NCBI GenBank assembly: GCA_002690655.1
Contig: NZFL01000016.1
Coordinates: 43,859-107,858 of the forward strand
DNA: 64,000 nucleotides
Source of the DNA: Pedosphaera sp.
GTDB taxonomy: Bacteria; Verrucomicrobiota; Verrucomicrobiia; Limisphaerales; AAA164-E04
Direction of reading: 5' to 3'
Part shown: positions 1-8,724 of the stretch, in pieces
Layout of the letters: each line of letters starts with the position of its first letter
How positions within the stretch are numbered: the stretch's first letter is position 1
Position numbers and translations under genes: made by a program
Notes under the pieces: generated by a model
Seen by the model: the letters and a program-made list of their open reading frames with translations, nothing else
Told to the model about the DNA's origin: nothing
Databases searched by the model: none

Positions 1-1273
1 TCATTTCAAAGGGGTCCTCAGCCGTGTGATAAAGAGTTTCGGCTGGACGTCGAGTGTAACGTTTGACCAACTCATAAGTCGCCTCGTCGTCTGAGGAAGC
101 AAAAACCCAGGTTGCCCAATATGGGTTATTGAGTTTTCCATCTCCATTCGATCCCATCAGATGCTTTTCAATATAAATCTCATTGGGCTCAAGATTCCTG
201 ATATAATGATATTCCCCATCAAAAACACTTCGTATCGGATATGGAGGACCTTCGGGTACGTTGTTGTGCATGCCGAAAACAAAAGATCGATGACTTTTTT
301 CCAGTCCTGACAAGACCTTGTGAAAACTGGTTCCATCAAATCCTTTTTCTTCGGATACGCCTCCAGCAAGTTCCATGATAGTTGGTAGTACATCGGCATA
401 CTGAACCATCGCGGGCGTTCGCTGCCCTGCCGTGATCTTTCCTGGCCAACGCGCAATCAAGGCAGTGTGAAGCCCAGTGTCCCAATTCGTCCATTTGCAA
501 CCCGGGAATTGAGAGCCTTGTTCCGAAGTAAAAAAGACGATGGTATCCTTGGCTTTTCCTGAGTGCTCCAAGGATCGAAGAATTTCTCCAACCTGTCCAT
601 CCATGTAGGTAATTTCTGCGAGATAGCGACCAAAGTCTGAACGGGTCCGCTGTGTGTCTGCAATGTTGGCAGGCAATTGAATTTTTTCAGGCGGGTAAAT
701 TGAAGCGTCTCCCATTACCCAAGGTACATGTGGTTCGACAAGGGCCACCACCAGGCAAAAAGGTTGTTTGCTATCTTTATTGATAAAAGCCTCCAGTCCG
801 TTGAGATCGTGATCACGAGTTGGGTTACGAACGCAATTCGGATCAAATCCAGCCACTGTCTCAAAAGGAAAAGAAGCCTTGGGTTTAACGTGCACCTTGC
901 CGGCAAGCCCGACCCGATAGCCCTGACTGGACAAATGATATGGCATACTCGTTGTCCCGGGGCGGCTGGCAGAATGGTTCCACGCGCATCCATTTCTCAT
1001 GGGAAATTGACCCGTATATAATTCGGCTCGACATGGCTGACACATCGCGGAAGTCAGGTAGGCCCTGTCAAAAACCAATCCTTGTGATGCCAATCGGTCA
1101 ATATTAGGAGTGAGGGCGTTTTTCCCTCCATAAACGGGAAGATCGTTGTAGGTGCAATCATCGGCCATGATGATCAGAAAATTCGGGCGCTGTTCTGCTA
1201 CCAATCCTGTTCTGAAAATCAGAGAAAACACGAATACCAACAATGCGATAGCATGACGGAAAGAATGTGACAT
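1..1273 (-). CDS. Exported sulfatase (arylsulfatase family), C-terminus cut by window edge
   Basis: This gene is absent from the ORF track because its stop lies outside the window. I translated it by hand from the ATG at 1273 and it stays open to base 1. The N-terminus is a hydrophobic signal peptide (about residues 1-25) followed by PNFLIIMADDCTYNDLP, the metal-binding start of the alkaline phosphatase/sulfatase fold. The sulfatase signature is MCQPCRAELYTGQ, so the Cys to be converted to formylglycine is present, with Cys instead of the commoner Ser at the fourth motif position. Later segments such as FFTSEQGSQFPG and ALIARWPGKI fit the family. It probably cleaves sulfate esters from polysaccharide in the periplasm or outside the cell. 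It diverges from the glycosidase-sulfatase-isomerase set, which suggests a shared substrate. Substrate cannot be told from sequence. Confidence 0.9.
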   Translation of the reverse strand, partial: MSHSFRHAIALLVFVFSLIFRTGLVAEQRPNFLIIMADDCTYNDLPVYGGKNALTPNIDRLASQGLVFDRAYLTSAMCQPCRAELYTGQFPMRNGCAWNHSASRPGTTSMPYHLSSQGYRVGLAGKVHVKPKASFPFETVAGFDPNCVRNPTRDHDLNGLEAFINKDSKQPFCLVVALVEPHVPWVMGDASIYPPEKIQLPANIADTQRTRSDFGRYLAEITYMDGQVGEILRSLEHSGKAKDTIVFFTSEQGSQFPGCKWTNWDTGLHTALIARWPGKITAGQRTPAMVQYADVLPTIMELAGGVSEEKGFDGTSFHKVLSGLEKSHRSFVFGMHNNVPEGPPYPIRSVFDGEYHYIRNLEPNEIYIEKHLMGSNGDGKLNNPYWATWVFASSDDEATYELVKRYTRRPAETLYHTAEDPFEM

Positions 1274-1510
1274 GGGGATATAGTGAAAACTAAAAAAAAA
1301 AGGTCAATCTGTTTATCATTGAACGGTGTTACCCAAGCATTCCCAACGAAGATGCCTATTCACATATGTGTTCATAGATCAAAGGCGATCCCGAGGTATT
1401 CCTCTCGCAAACTTGGCCTCTTCATTAGTTTCTTGTTAGCTTTTTTTAAACTTGAGGGGTGATTTTTAAATTGGATTTACAGTCTATCGAGCCTAACAAT
1501 ATTAACCATT

Positions 1511-2491
1511 ATGAGTTCCCAATCATTAAATCGCTGGAATGCCTTGAAACCATTCGATCCCGAACAGGGTAAGGTCGTCGTGAAACCTCTGGGTGACGGC
1601 GAAGGCTACTGGGTTGGAGCCTGTGGTATCGTCTTTGATCCATCAGATGAGACCTACTATCTCTACTATAGAGCCCGCGAACCCCGCCCCGTTCGGGGTG
1701 GAAAATGTTTTGTTGCTCAAAGCAAAGATGGCATTCATTTCGACACTATCTGGAAAACGACGAAGGAAGAACTGAATACAGATTCCATCGAGAAGGGAAG
1801 TTTGATAAAAACCGAGAACGGGCGCTGGAGACTCTACCTCAGTTATGTTGACCCCACGGACCAGCGTTGGTTTGTGGTTATGCTCGAGGCCGATCATCCT
1901 TCGAATTTCGATATCAGCAAACAAATCCCCATCCTCAATGCAGAGGAAACGCAATGTGAAGGTGTCAAGGATCCGTTTGTGATGGAAGTTGATGGTAAAT
2001 TTTACATGTTCCTGAGTTACGCGCCGGGTAATTCCAATGTCACGGATGAAGAAAAACAACAAATGCATGCCACCTCTGACATCTACAATACTGGACTCTC
2101 CAAATCTTCTACTGCCCTTGCAGTCAGTGACGATGGCATCCATTTTGAATGGATTGGAGATGTTTTCCCTCCAAGTAAGGCCGGCTGGGACTGTCACGCG
2201 GCCAGGATAGGATCAGTTCAGGTTATACCTCCTTTCTATCTTGGCTTTTATGATGGTGGGCCAAGCCACACGGAAAATTATGAAGAAAAAACCGGTTTGG
2301 CTGTCAGTCTAGATCTCAAGAAGTGGCATCGCATTACACCTGACGCCCCTTACCTGACCTCACCACATTCTAGCGGTTCTCTAAGATATTTGCATCCATT
2401 GGAGCTTGAAGATGAACTCCGCTATTATTACGAGTATGCTAGACCGGACGGGGCCCATGAGATTCGTATGATCCAAATGCCCAAAAGCTGA
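1511..2491 (+). CDS. Putative glycoside hydrolase, five-bladed beta-propeller fold (GH43/GH32-like)
   Basis: 326 residues with no signal peptide, so probably cytoplasmic. Repeated propeller-blade features are visible: YYLYYRAREP near residue 50, GRWRLYLSYVD near 105, the acidic VKDPFVMEVDGKFYMFLSY near 155-175, STALAVSDDGIHFEW near 205 and TGLAVSLDLKKWHRI near 265. The blade motif DPFV..-DG-FYMF-SY is typical of the GH43/GH32/GH68/GH117/GH130-like propellers, where the Asp of such segments lines the active site. I infer a glycosidase or phosphorylase acting on an oligosaccharide. It starts a plus-strand run, with only 10 bp to the next gene (sulfatase) and then a sugar isomerase, consistent with intracellular processing of sulfated oligosaccharides. 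The exact family is not assignable by eye. Confidence 0.7.
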   Translation: MSSQSLNRWNALKPFDPEQGKVVVKPLGDGEGYWVGACGIVFDPSDETYYLYYRAREPRPVRGGKCFVAQSKDGIHFDTIWKTTKEELNTDSIEKGSLIKTENGRWRLYLSYVDPTDQRWFVVMLEADHPSNFDISKQIPILNAEETQCEGVKDPFVMEVDGKFYMFLSYAPGNSNVTDEEKQQMHATSDIYNTGLSKSSTALAVSDDGIHFEWIGDVFPPSKAGWDCHAARIGSVQVIPPFYLGFYDGGPSHTENYEEKTGLAVSLDLKKWHRITPDAPYLTSPHSSGSLRYLHPLELEDELRYYYEYARPDGAHEIRMIQMPKS

Positions 2492-2501
2492 TACGTTTGA
2501 C

Positions 2502-3920
2502 ATGTCTCAACGTCCTAATATCCTGTGGATCTGTACGGATCAACAGCGTTATGATACCATTCATGCGCTAGGCAACCACAAAATCAAAACCCCGCATACG
2601 GATCGACTCATCCGTGATGGGGTGGCCTTTACTCGAGCCTACTGCCAGAGCCCCGTCTGTACTCCAAGCAGGGCTTCCTTCCTGACTGGCCGATACGCAA
2701 GGACCACTCGTTGCCGACAAAACGGGCAGCAAATACCCAAAGAGGAGAAACTTCTCAGCCGCATATTTGCTGATCATGATTATACATGCGGACTCGCAGG
2801 GAAGCTACACCTCTCAAGTTGTGCCAAGGGGCGTGTGGAAAGTCGAATTGACGATGGTTACAAGGTATTCGACTGGTCGCATCACCCGCAGCCTGATTGG
2901 CCTGAAAATGCGTATTCACAGTGGCTCGGATCGAAGGGACAATCCTGGGACAAACTCTATCAAGGCGCCTCCACTCCTTATATCAAAGAAGGAGTCCCAT
3001 CGGAATATCACCAGACTACATGGTGTGCAGAAAAAACGATTGAATTCATTCAGAGCCACAGCGAAGAGCCATGGTTTTTCAGTTTCAACTGCTTTGATCC
3101 GCATCATCCATTTGATCCTCCTCCTGAATACATGAGGTTGTACGATCCAGATCAGATGGAATTACCCAAGTTCAAAGATGAAGAGTGGAATCAGAAATCA
3201 AGCTACCAAAAACTGGATCACCGATGGGCTCACAACGAGCCGGGCTACTTTGATTTACAATCCATGACCGATGACGACAGACGTCAGATCACTGCAGCAT
3301 ATTATGCCATGGTTACCCTTATTGATGATCAATTGGGGCGTATCATTGCTGCCCTCGAAGAATCGGGACAACTTGAAAAAACTCTGCTTGTGTTCATGTC
3401 TGACCATGGCGAAATGCTCGGCGACCATGGACTGTATCTAAAAGGCCCTCATTTTTACGAAGAAGCACTGCGCGTTCCATTGGTATTGCACTGGCCTGAG
3501 GGGTTTGAATCAGGCATTCAATGTGACGGTCTGGTGGAGCTAATTGATCTTGCCCCCACCTTTTGCGAAGCCGCAAATATTCCAGTCTATGAAGGGTTTC
3601 AGGGAAAGAGCCTGACGAATATTTGCAGAGGTGAAAGCTCACCTGATCAGCATCGTGATTTTGTCTTCAGTGAATATTATAATGCATGGACACACCGTCA
3701 CTCCTATGGGACCATGCTACGCTCCAGGACTGAAAAGATCGTTGCCTATCACGGCACAGACGATGGGGAAATATACGACCTGGAAAAAGATCCCGACGAG
3801 TTTGAAAACCTTTGGAATCGCCCCGGGGAACAGGACCGCAAAATGCGATTATTGAAATGGTGCTTCGACACAAGTGTCTTCACCATGGATCCAATGCCTC
3901 CACGACTAGGCCCCTTTTAA
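2502..3920 (+). CDS. Sulfatase without signal peptide (cytoplasmic type)
   Basis: 472 residues. The protein opens directly with RPNILWICTDQQRYDT, the N-terminal metal site of sulfatases, with no leader, unlike the sulfatase at the left edge. The maturation motif CTPSRASFLTGR places the catalytic Cys at about residue 53. VFMSDHGEMLGDHGLYLKG near residue 300 is the second metal-binding block, and RVPLVLHWPEG follows. The C-terminal EIYDLEKDPDEFENLW is the usual family ending. It should desulfate imported sugars in the cytoplasm and needs a formylglycine-generating enzyme, which is not in this window. It sits 10 bp after the propeller glycosidase and 39 bp before the TIM-barrel isomerase, so the three are probably one operon. 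Family is certain, substrate unknown. Confidence 0.92.
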   Translation: MSQRPNILWICTDQQRYDTIHALGNHKIKTPHTDRLIRDGVAFTRAYCQSPVCTPSRASFLTGRYARTTRCRQNGQQIPKEEKLLSRIFADHDYTCGLAGKLHLSSCAKGRVESRIDDGYKVFDWSHHPQPDWPENAYSQWLGSKGQSWDKLYQGASTPYIKEGVPSEYHQTTWCAEKTIEFIQSHSEEPWFFSFNCFDPHHPFDPPPEYMRLYDPDQMELPKFKDEEWNQKSSYQKLDHRWAHNEPGYFDLQSMTDDDRRQITAAYYAMVTLIDDQLGRIIAALEESGQLEKTLLVFMSDHGEMLGDHGLYLKGPHFYEEALRVPLVLHWPEGFESGIQCDGLVELIDLAPTFCEAANIPVYEGFQGKSLTNICRGESSPDQHRDFVFSEYYNAWTHRHSYGTMLRSRTEKIVAYHGTDDGEIYDLEKDPDEFENLWNRPGEQDRKMRLLKWCFDTSVFTMDPMPPRLGPF

Positions 3921-3959
3921 TCAAAATATCCCAAACACTCATTATCCATATTCTTTGAA

Positions 3960-4769
3960 ATGAATCCAAAACTCTGCCTCAATACCAGCACGATCAAGCC
4001 TCAACCATTAATGGAAAAAATCCGTCTGGCTGGAGAAGTTGGCTACGATGGAATCGAATTGTGGATCAATGATCTCTACGAACACATCGGTCAAGGGGGT
4101 GAAATTTCCGATGTTGAAAAAGCCCTTGATGATCACGGGCTCATCGTCCCTTGCTGCATCGCCATCAGGCAGTGGGGAGACATGCACGGTTGGGAGTATA
4201 AACTCGTAATGGACGAAGCCAAAAGACGGTTTGACCTCGGCGCGCGCATCGGAGCCCCTTACATCGTAGCAACCCCTCCCATCGAAGCATGCGACATTTC
4301 CACCCTTCCTGAAAGATATGCAGACCTCCTGCATATCGGCAGAGAAACTGGGATTAAACCTACTTTTGAATACATCAGTTTTTTTAAATCCATCCATCAG
4401 TTATCACAGGCCTGGGATGTCGTCCAGCAATCAGGGGACTCTGATGCCACACTGATTCTGGATGCTTTTCATAATTGGAACAGTGGCTCTACACTGAACG
4501 ATCTGGAACAAATCCCGGTGGATAAGATCAGTCATTACCACATCGACGATGCGCATCCAGATAAACCCGCCCAAACACAAACGGACCCCGATCGAGTCAT
4601 GATTGGTGACGGTGTCATTGACCTGAAGTCAGAAATATCCATTCTGCGCAATAAAGGATACAAAGGGGCCATGAGTCTCGAGCTATTTAATGCAGACCTG
4701 TGGGCAAAGGATCCTAAGGAGGTTCTCAAAACTGGTCTGGAGAGAATGAGGGAATTGATTGAGCTCTGA
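3960..4769 (+). CDS. Sugar phosphate isomerase/epimerase family TIM-barrel protein
   Basis: 269 residues, cytoplasmic. MNPKLCLNTSTIKPQPL followed by EKIRLAGEVGYDGIELWIND is the beta1-beta2 opening of the AP-endonuclease-2/xylose-isomerase-like TIM barrel. Metal-ligand strands follow: PTFEYISFF near 140, TLILDAFHNWNSG near 165, SHYHIDDAHPDKP near 190 and GAMSLELFNADLWAKDP near 240, giving the Glu-Asp-His-Glu set expected for a divalent metal site. Members isomerise or epimerise sugars or dehydrate polyols, and reaction type cannot be predicted. It is the third gene of the glycosidase-sulfatase set and ends 13 bp before the convergent CRTAC1-like gene. Confidence 0.88.
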   Translation: MNPKLCLNTSTIKPQPLMEKIRLAGEVGYDGIELWINDLYEHIGQGGEISDVEKALDDHGLIVPCCIAIRQWGDMHGWEYKLVMDEAKRRFDLGARIGAPYIVATPPIEACDISTLPERYADLLHIGRETGIKPTFEYISFFKSIHQLSQAWDVVQQSGDSDATLILDAFHNWNSGSTLNDLEQIPVDKISHYHIDDAHPDKPAQTQTDPDRVMIGDGVIDLKSEISILRNKGYKGAMSLELFNADLWAKDPKEVLKTGLERMRELIEL

Positions 4770-4782
4770 GGGCTCGGGTTCA

Positions 4783-7104
4783 TCATCTGCGAACAGGTTC
4801 AACCAGATGGTAGCGGTCAATATTCTCGGGAGAAAATGAGTGCCGGGTTCCGTCTGGCCATTGCAGGATCATTTCGTCTATTTGGTCCGTTTGCCCAATC
4901 CCAAAATGAAATCGGTAGGGTGATTGAGACCGATAGCCGTCACCGGTGATTATCGGACGAGTCAATGTCTTGTTTTGATATTTAATCTGTAATTGCGCCC
5001 CCATCAGGGGCGGCCAATCCCTGGATTCGCGCAGTTTAAAACCTATCCAATGATTCTTGGTTTGATGAAAGTTTGGAAAGAGGTGCATTACTTGTCGTTC
5101 ATCAGGCCAAAGCTCGAAAGTCGTCACAGCAAGGTCAGGTAATCCATTCCCATCAAAATCCGCCGCAACCACATTGCGGCAATCTTCAGGCATCGCCAAT
5201 CCAAACAGGTAGGCTACCTCTACCCATTCCTTTCCGTTGAGATTCAGAAAAAATTGATTACGTTCGTTTCCTCCATAGGAAGCCCCTGCCTGCTGGTATC
5301 GGAGTTGTTTGGATTCAAAATATTCGCTAAGTCCAGAATCCTCGCGGGAGTTTCCAATAGAAAGATCTTCCCTCCAGAATTCGGATTCATAGTCGTAAGT
5401 CCGCGCTCCCGTAATGTGTCCATTCACAATGTAAACATCCTGATCTCCATCGAGATCAAAGTCGATATTAGCCGCCCCCCAGGACCACCCAGTTTGGCGC
5501 ATCGGATTCAATCCTGCCACTTGCTGCACCCCATTTTCATTCCCCCAGAAAACCCGATTCCCGTATGACATGGCTTGGCGCATCCCTGAGGGATCCGTCG
5601 CATTTGCAAGCGTTCGAATACCAAGTGTCGCCATGCGCTCTGCTGCCGCAGAATGCATCCCAATCATCAACAGATCCAGGCGTTGATCCAGATTCCAATC
5701 GCCCAGCAAATGTGCCATCCCAAACCCATACCGGTTTCCTCCCCAGTCACTCGTGACATCTTCAAAATGTCCAGAGCCATCATTCCGATAAAAATCAACA
5801 CCCGAGAAATCACTGACGACAGCCAAGTCCAAATCTAAGTCGTGATCAAGATCCACGAGGGAGGCACTGTATGTTCGACGGAATCGTTTCGACTCCAACC
5901 CGGCCTCAATTGTCGCATCCGAAAATGTACCATTCCCTTCATTTAGAAGCAGAAAAGCCGGATGCCCATCATTGGCATCAAAAAACGGCGCTGGCATTTG
6001 ACCGTTCTCATAAGGGACTTTGTATTGCCCCAACCAAACATCCAAATCTGAATCGCCGTCAATATCTCCCGATGTCAGTACGAACGGGTTGATGAGTTGT
6101 CCATTGAATAAATCCTGCCTGCGAGGCGCCTTGGCGAAGGCTCCCTTGCCATCGCCCTCATACAAAGCGAGGCCCTCCGTTGTCACGGCCAGAAAATCCA
6201 GCAATGCATTTCCAGAAAAATCTGCCACAATCCCTTGGTGAAATTGCGCTAAAGGAAATTCCAGCAAGGAGCCGGTTCTAAAACGCCCGCTGCCCTGATT
6301 CCAGAATACACGGTTGATTCTCGATAGAATGATCTCAGGCTCAAAATCACCATCAAGATCGAGCACTTGCAAATTAGGTTCTAGAACGAGATCCTGATCG
6401 GCAGGAGAAACATCAGCTGCCACAACATGCTCAAATGGCGGAGGGCCATCTCGTTGCAGGAGGGTCGCTTCGGTAACTTCGATGTGCTTCACTCCAGCAA
6501 ATACATTACTTTTTCGACCGGAGTACCAAATAACGTCCATGCCTCCCCGGAGGATCCATCTGGTTGCCGGTTCACCTCGTTTGGCATGAAACTCAAATGT
6601 AAATTCGGAAACAGGACTGGAGTAGCGGTCATCATGGGCCATGAATCCCACATGACGCCATTGCATTTGCTCCAGCTCAATGCCTGCTGATTTGATCTCC
6701 TCCAACCATGAACGCCATTCATCGAGCATCCATTTTTTTGAAGATGGCTGGAGATCATGAAGTCCAATGTCATGATCAATGCGTCTTTGATCACTCCATT
6801 GTCCCCATTGCATTGAGATGAATTCCAACTTACTGAAGACACCTAGTTTATCTTTACTGGCTTTGACATCATCCCAAATAGCCTCCATCCATTGTCCGTA
6901 AGATTCCGCCAGCATTTCACCTGCTAAAGAAGCACTTTCGAGTATTTCACGCTGGGATTCAAAATCAATTCCCTCAGGTGCCTTTTGCGGTGCAAGGGAC
7001 ACGTTTACCGATTCAATCTTCTCCAAATTATCCCCGCAACCAGAAACAAGAAGGGCTAAACACAGCAACCCCACATCCTGAGCGAGAAAAGAGCCTGATT
7101 TCAT
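4783..7104 (-). CDS. CRTAC1-like exported lipoprotein with FG-GAP/VCBS repeats and ASPIC/UnbV C-terminus
   Basis: The track gives 798 residues from an ATG at 7179. The ATG at 7104 (about 773 residues) gives a normal lipoprotein leader ending in LLVSGC, so I prefer it. The middle contains many FG-GAP/VCBS calcium-binding repeats, seen as LDLDGDFEPEIILSRIN, SGDIDGDSDLDVWLGQ, VDLDHDLDLDLAVVSD, NIDFDLDGDQDVYIVNG and AADFDGNGLPDLAVTTFE, as in an integrin-like beta-propeller. The C-terminal block from about residue 725 of the track ORF, with ITGDGYRSQSPYRFHFGIG and LQWPDGTRHSFSP, matches the ASPIC/UnbV domain. The family is abundant in Planctomycetes and Verrucomicrobia; function is unknown, possibly carbohydrate or surface binding. 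It is convergent with the isomerase gene and 13 bp from it. Confidence 0.88.
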   Translation of the reverse strand: MKSGSFLAQDVGLLCLALLVSGCGDNLEKIESVNVSLAPQKAPEGIDFESQREILESASLAGEMLAESYGQWMEAIWDDVKASKDKLGVFSKLEFISMQWGQWSDQRRIDHDIGLHDLQPSSKKWMLDEWRSWLEEIKSAGIELEQMQWRHVGFMAHDDRYSSPVSEFTFEFHAKRGEPATRWILRGGMDVIWYSGRKSNVFAGVKHIEVTEATLLQRDGPPPFEHVVAADVSPADQDLVLEPNLQVLDLDGDFEPEIILSRINRVFWNQGSGRFRTGSLLEFPLAQFHQGIVADFSGNALLDFLAVTTEGLALYEGDGKGAFAKAPRRQDLFNGQLINPFVLTSGDIDGDSDLDVWLGQYKVPYENGQMPAPFFDANDGHPAFLLLNEGNGTFSDATIEAGLESKRFRRTYSASLVDLDHDLDLDLAVVSDFSGVDFYRNDGSGHFEDVTSDWGGNRYGFGMAHLLGDWNLDQRLDLLMIGMHSAAAERMATLGIRTLANATDPSGMRQAMSYGNRVFWGNENGVQQVAGLNPMRQTGWSWGAANIDFDLDGDQDVYIVNGHITGARTYDYESEFWREDLSIGNSREDSGLSEYFESKQLRYQQAGASYGGNERNQFFLNLNGKEWVEVAYLFGLAMPEDCRNVVAADFDGNGLPDLAVTTFELWPDERQVMHLFPNFHQTKNHWIGFKLRESRDWPPLMGAQLQIKYQNKTLTRPIITGDGYRSQSPYRFHFGIGQTDQIDEMILQWPDGTRHSFSPENIDRYHLVEPVRR

Positions 7105-7335
7105 GCGTCGTAAATGACAGAGAACATCAAAGAGAAACCGGGATATTGAAATCTTGCTTTTTTGGCGTTTTAAATCCATGGTTTAAGTCATTCCAACAAG
7201 TAATAGACTATCTGGCCAATCTGGAGTGATCTCGGTTCAGTGTAAATGAGGACGTTATGCGGTAGCGATAAGGAGGTAAAGATCTATCCTGAAGACCATC
7301 AAGGCCTGTTCACTTCTAACTCAAAATACAAGATT

Positions 7336-7515
7336 ATGTCCCATCGCATTCAAAAATATAAACTCGTCATATCTGAAAGCTCCAATGATCTGGAGCAATC
7401 CATCAATGAACATTTCAAAAAAGGTTTTGAATTATACGGCGACCCCGGAATAAAGGCATCATCCGACGGAACCTCGAAATTTTTCCAGGCCATGGTGCTC
7501 AGAGGCGACTTTTAA
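7336..7515 (+). CDS. DUF1737 small protein
   Basis: A 59-residue protein starting at the ATG at 7336 inside track ORF 7246..7515. It reads QKYKLVISESSNDLEQSIN then KGFELYGDPGI and FFQAMVL. This fits the DUF1737 pattern of a tyrosine-lysine opening, a helix of the 'bind to N-terminus of a long sequence' kind, and G-x-x-x-x-G. The family is small, cytoplasmic and uncharacterised. The longer reading from 7246 adds 30 residues without family similarity. A strong Shine-Dalgarno-like AGGAGGT lies near 7270-7277, but no ATG, GTG or TTG in this frame follows at usable spacing, so its role is unclear. The gene diverges from the CRTAC1-like gene. Confidence 0.7.
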   Translation: MSHRIQKYKLVISESSNDLEQSINEHFKKGFELYGDPGIKASSDGTSKFFQAMVLRGDF

Positions 7516-7589
7516 GCTGGGGAATCTTTCTTGCTGAATGGCTTGTTCGCGGTAATGATCGGGACCGAACAATGGCCCGTGGTCTAATC

Positions 7590-8387
7590 ATGAAAAGAAA
7601 ATCAATCCACCTGTGGACGTCAGGCATCTGCCTTTCGTTGTTACTTGTTAATACAACATTGAAAGCGGAAGTCGGCGTCGGCGCTGAGCCTTTGCAGGGA
7701 GCAGCAATGCTCTTTGATGGAAGCAGGGAAATGCTCGACGAAAAATGGACCTACTGGAAGGGGCCGCGTTTCGCATCCTCGCTCCCCATCAAGTGGAAAA
7801 TTGTGGATGATCCGGTAGACAGTGGGACAGCAGTCATGACGGATGACCCCGCTGCAGCAGGTGGCATTTATGGTGCCGCCGACATTGTTACCAAACAAAA
7901 ATTCAAGGACTTTCGATTGCACGTCGAATTCCTTATCCCAAATAAGGGAGGTAACAGTGGAGTTTACCTTCAGAACCGATATGAAATTCAAGTTCTGGAT
8001 GGCGACAAAACAAAACATGGTATGGGAGCTGTCATCAATGAAAGTGAATCTCCTTATCATGCCTACAACGGGTTGGGCAAATGGAATGCTTACGATTTCA
8101 CTTTCAGAGCAGCCCGTTTTCAAGATGGCAAACGCACCGAAAAAGCTCATGTCACCGCCTATTTCAATGGGAAGAAAGTCCACACCAACTTTCCAATCAA
8201 TAAAGTCTGGGGCGGGAAAAATTCCGGTATCGATGGAGGCAACAATGGAGGATTAGGTATCACAGATCGTCCCGGTGGGTTGAAACTTCAATGCGAAGGA
8301 CACGACGTACGTTACCGCAACATCTGGATCAAGGAATTAGACATCAAGAATCCTGATACCGATTTCTCCGAGCCAAAGGTCAAATAA
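7590..8387 (+). CDS. Exported DUF1080 (3-keto-disaccharide hydrolase family) protein
   Basis: The ATG at 7590 gives 265 residues with a clean signal peptide of the form MKRK..LWTSGICLSLLLVN..LKA; the track start at 7572 only adds six residues. The body is one DUF1080 jelly-roll: AMLFDGSREMLDEKW, FKDFRLHVEFLIPNKGGNSGVYLQNRYEIQ (split over two strands), GKWNAYDFTFRAARF, and a C-terminal GGLKLQCEGHDVRYRNIWIKEL. The D-x-R-L-x-x-E-F and G-N-S-G-V-Y-L motifs are the core of the family, some members of which hydrolyse 3-keto-glycosides or bind glucan. It precedes the DUF3311-symporter pair by 31 bp, suggesting degradation coupled to uptake. Confidence 0.9.
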   Translation: MKRKSIHLWTSGICLSLLLVNTTLKAEVGVGAEPLQGAAMLFDGSREMLDEKWTYWKGPRFASSLPIKWKIVDDPVDSGTAVMTDDPAAAGGIYGAADIVTKQKFKDFRLHVEFLIPNKGGNSGVYLQNRYEIQVLDGDKTKHGMGAVINESESPYHAYNGLGKWNAYDFTFRAARFQDGKRTEKAHVTAYFNGKKVHTNFPINKVWGGKNSGIDGGNNGGLGITDRPGGLKLQCEGHDVRYRNIWIKELDIKNPDTDFSEPKVK

Positions 8388-8418
8388 CAATAGATTCATT
8401 TCGATTCCGAAACGAGAG

Positions 8419-8724
8419 ATGGCACCGCCTCGCATGTCAGCAGAATCCACCCCCAGCTCAACCGGCATTGACTTGTCTGGCGAACGTCTTTTTTTATCGT
8501 GGTGGATATGGGTGGTCTACTCAATATTGATAGTCGTGGGTATCCCATGGTATTGGCCGGCTCAATATGAAGGCACCCTTTTTGGATTGCCTACCTGGAC
8601 ACTGTGCTCCCTTGCTGCGTCATTTGTGGCCTCTTGCTTCACTGCTTGGTTACTGATGAGCAGATGGCCTGTGGAGTCTGTCGAAAACGATCTTCCTGTC
8701 AGCGAAAAAAACACTCATGAATGA
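8419..8724 (+). CDS. Small two-helix membrane protein, DUF3311-like, partner of the symporter
   Basis: 101 residues with two predicted transmembrane helices, about residues 30-50 (WWIWVVYSILIVVGIPWYW) and 60-85 (LPTWTLCSLAASFVASCFTAWLL). The pattern of a first helix ending in GIPW, a short acidic/aromatic loop, then FGLP leading into the second helix resembles DUF3311, small proteins that often accompany sodium:solute symporters. The gene overlaps the symporter by 8 bp, supporting translational coupling and a joint role, perhaps as an accessory subunit. The family call is by pattern only. Confidence 0.6.
   Translation: MAPPRMSAESTPSSTGIDLSGERLFLSWWIWVVYSILIVVGIPWYWPAQYEGTLFGLPTWTLCSLAASFVASCFTAWLLMSRWPVESVENDLPVSEKNTHE

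Noticed and set aside
5254-6690. Plus-strand ORFs inside the CRTAC1-like gene
   Set aside because: They are opposite-strand shadows of the FG-GAP repeats.
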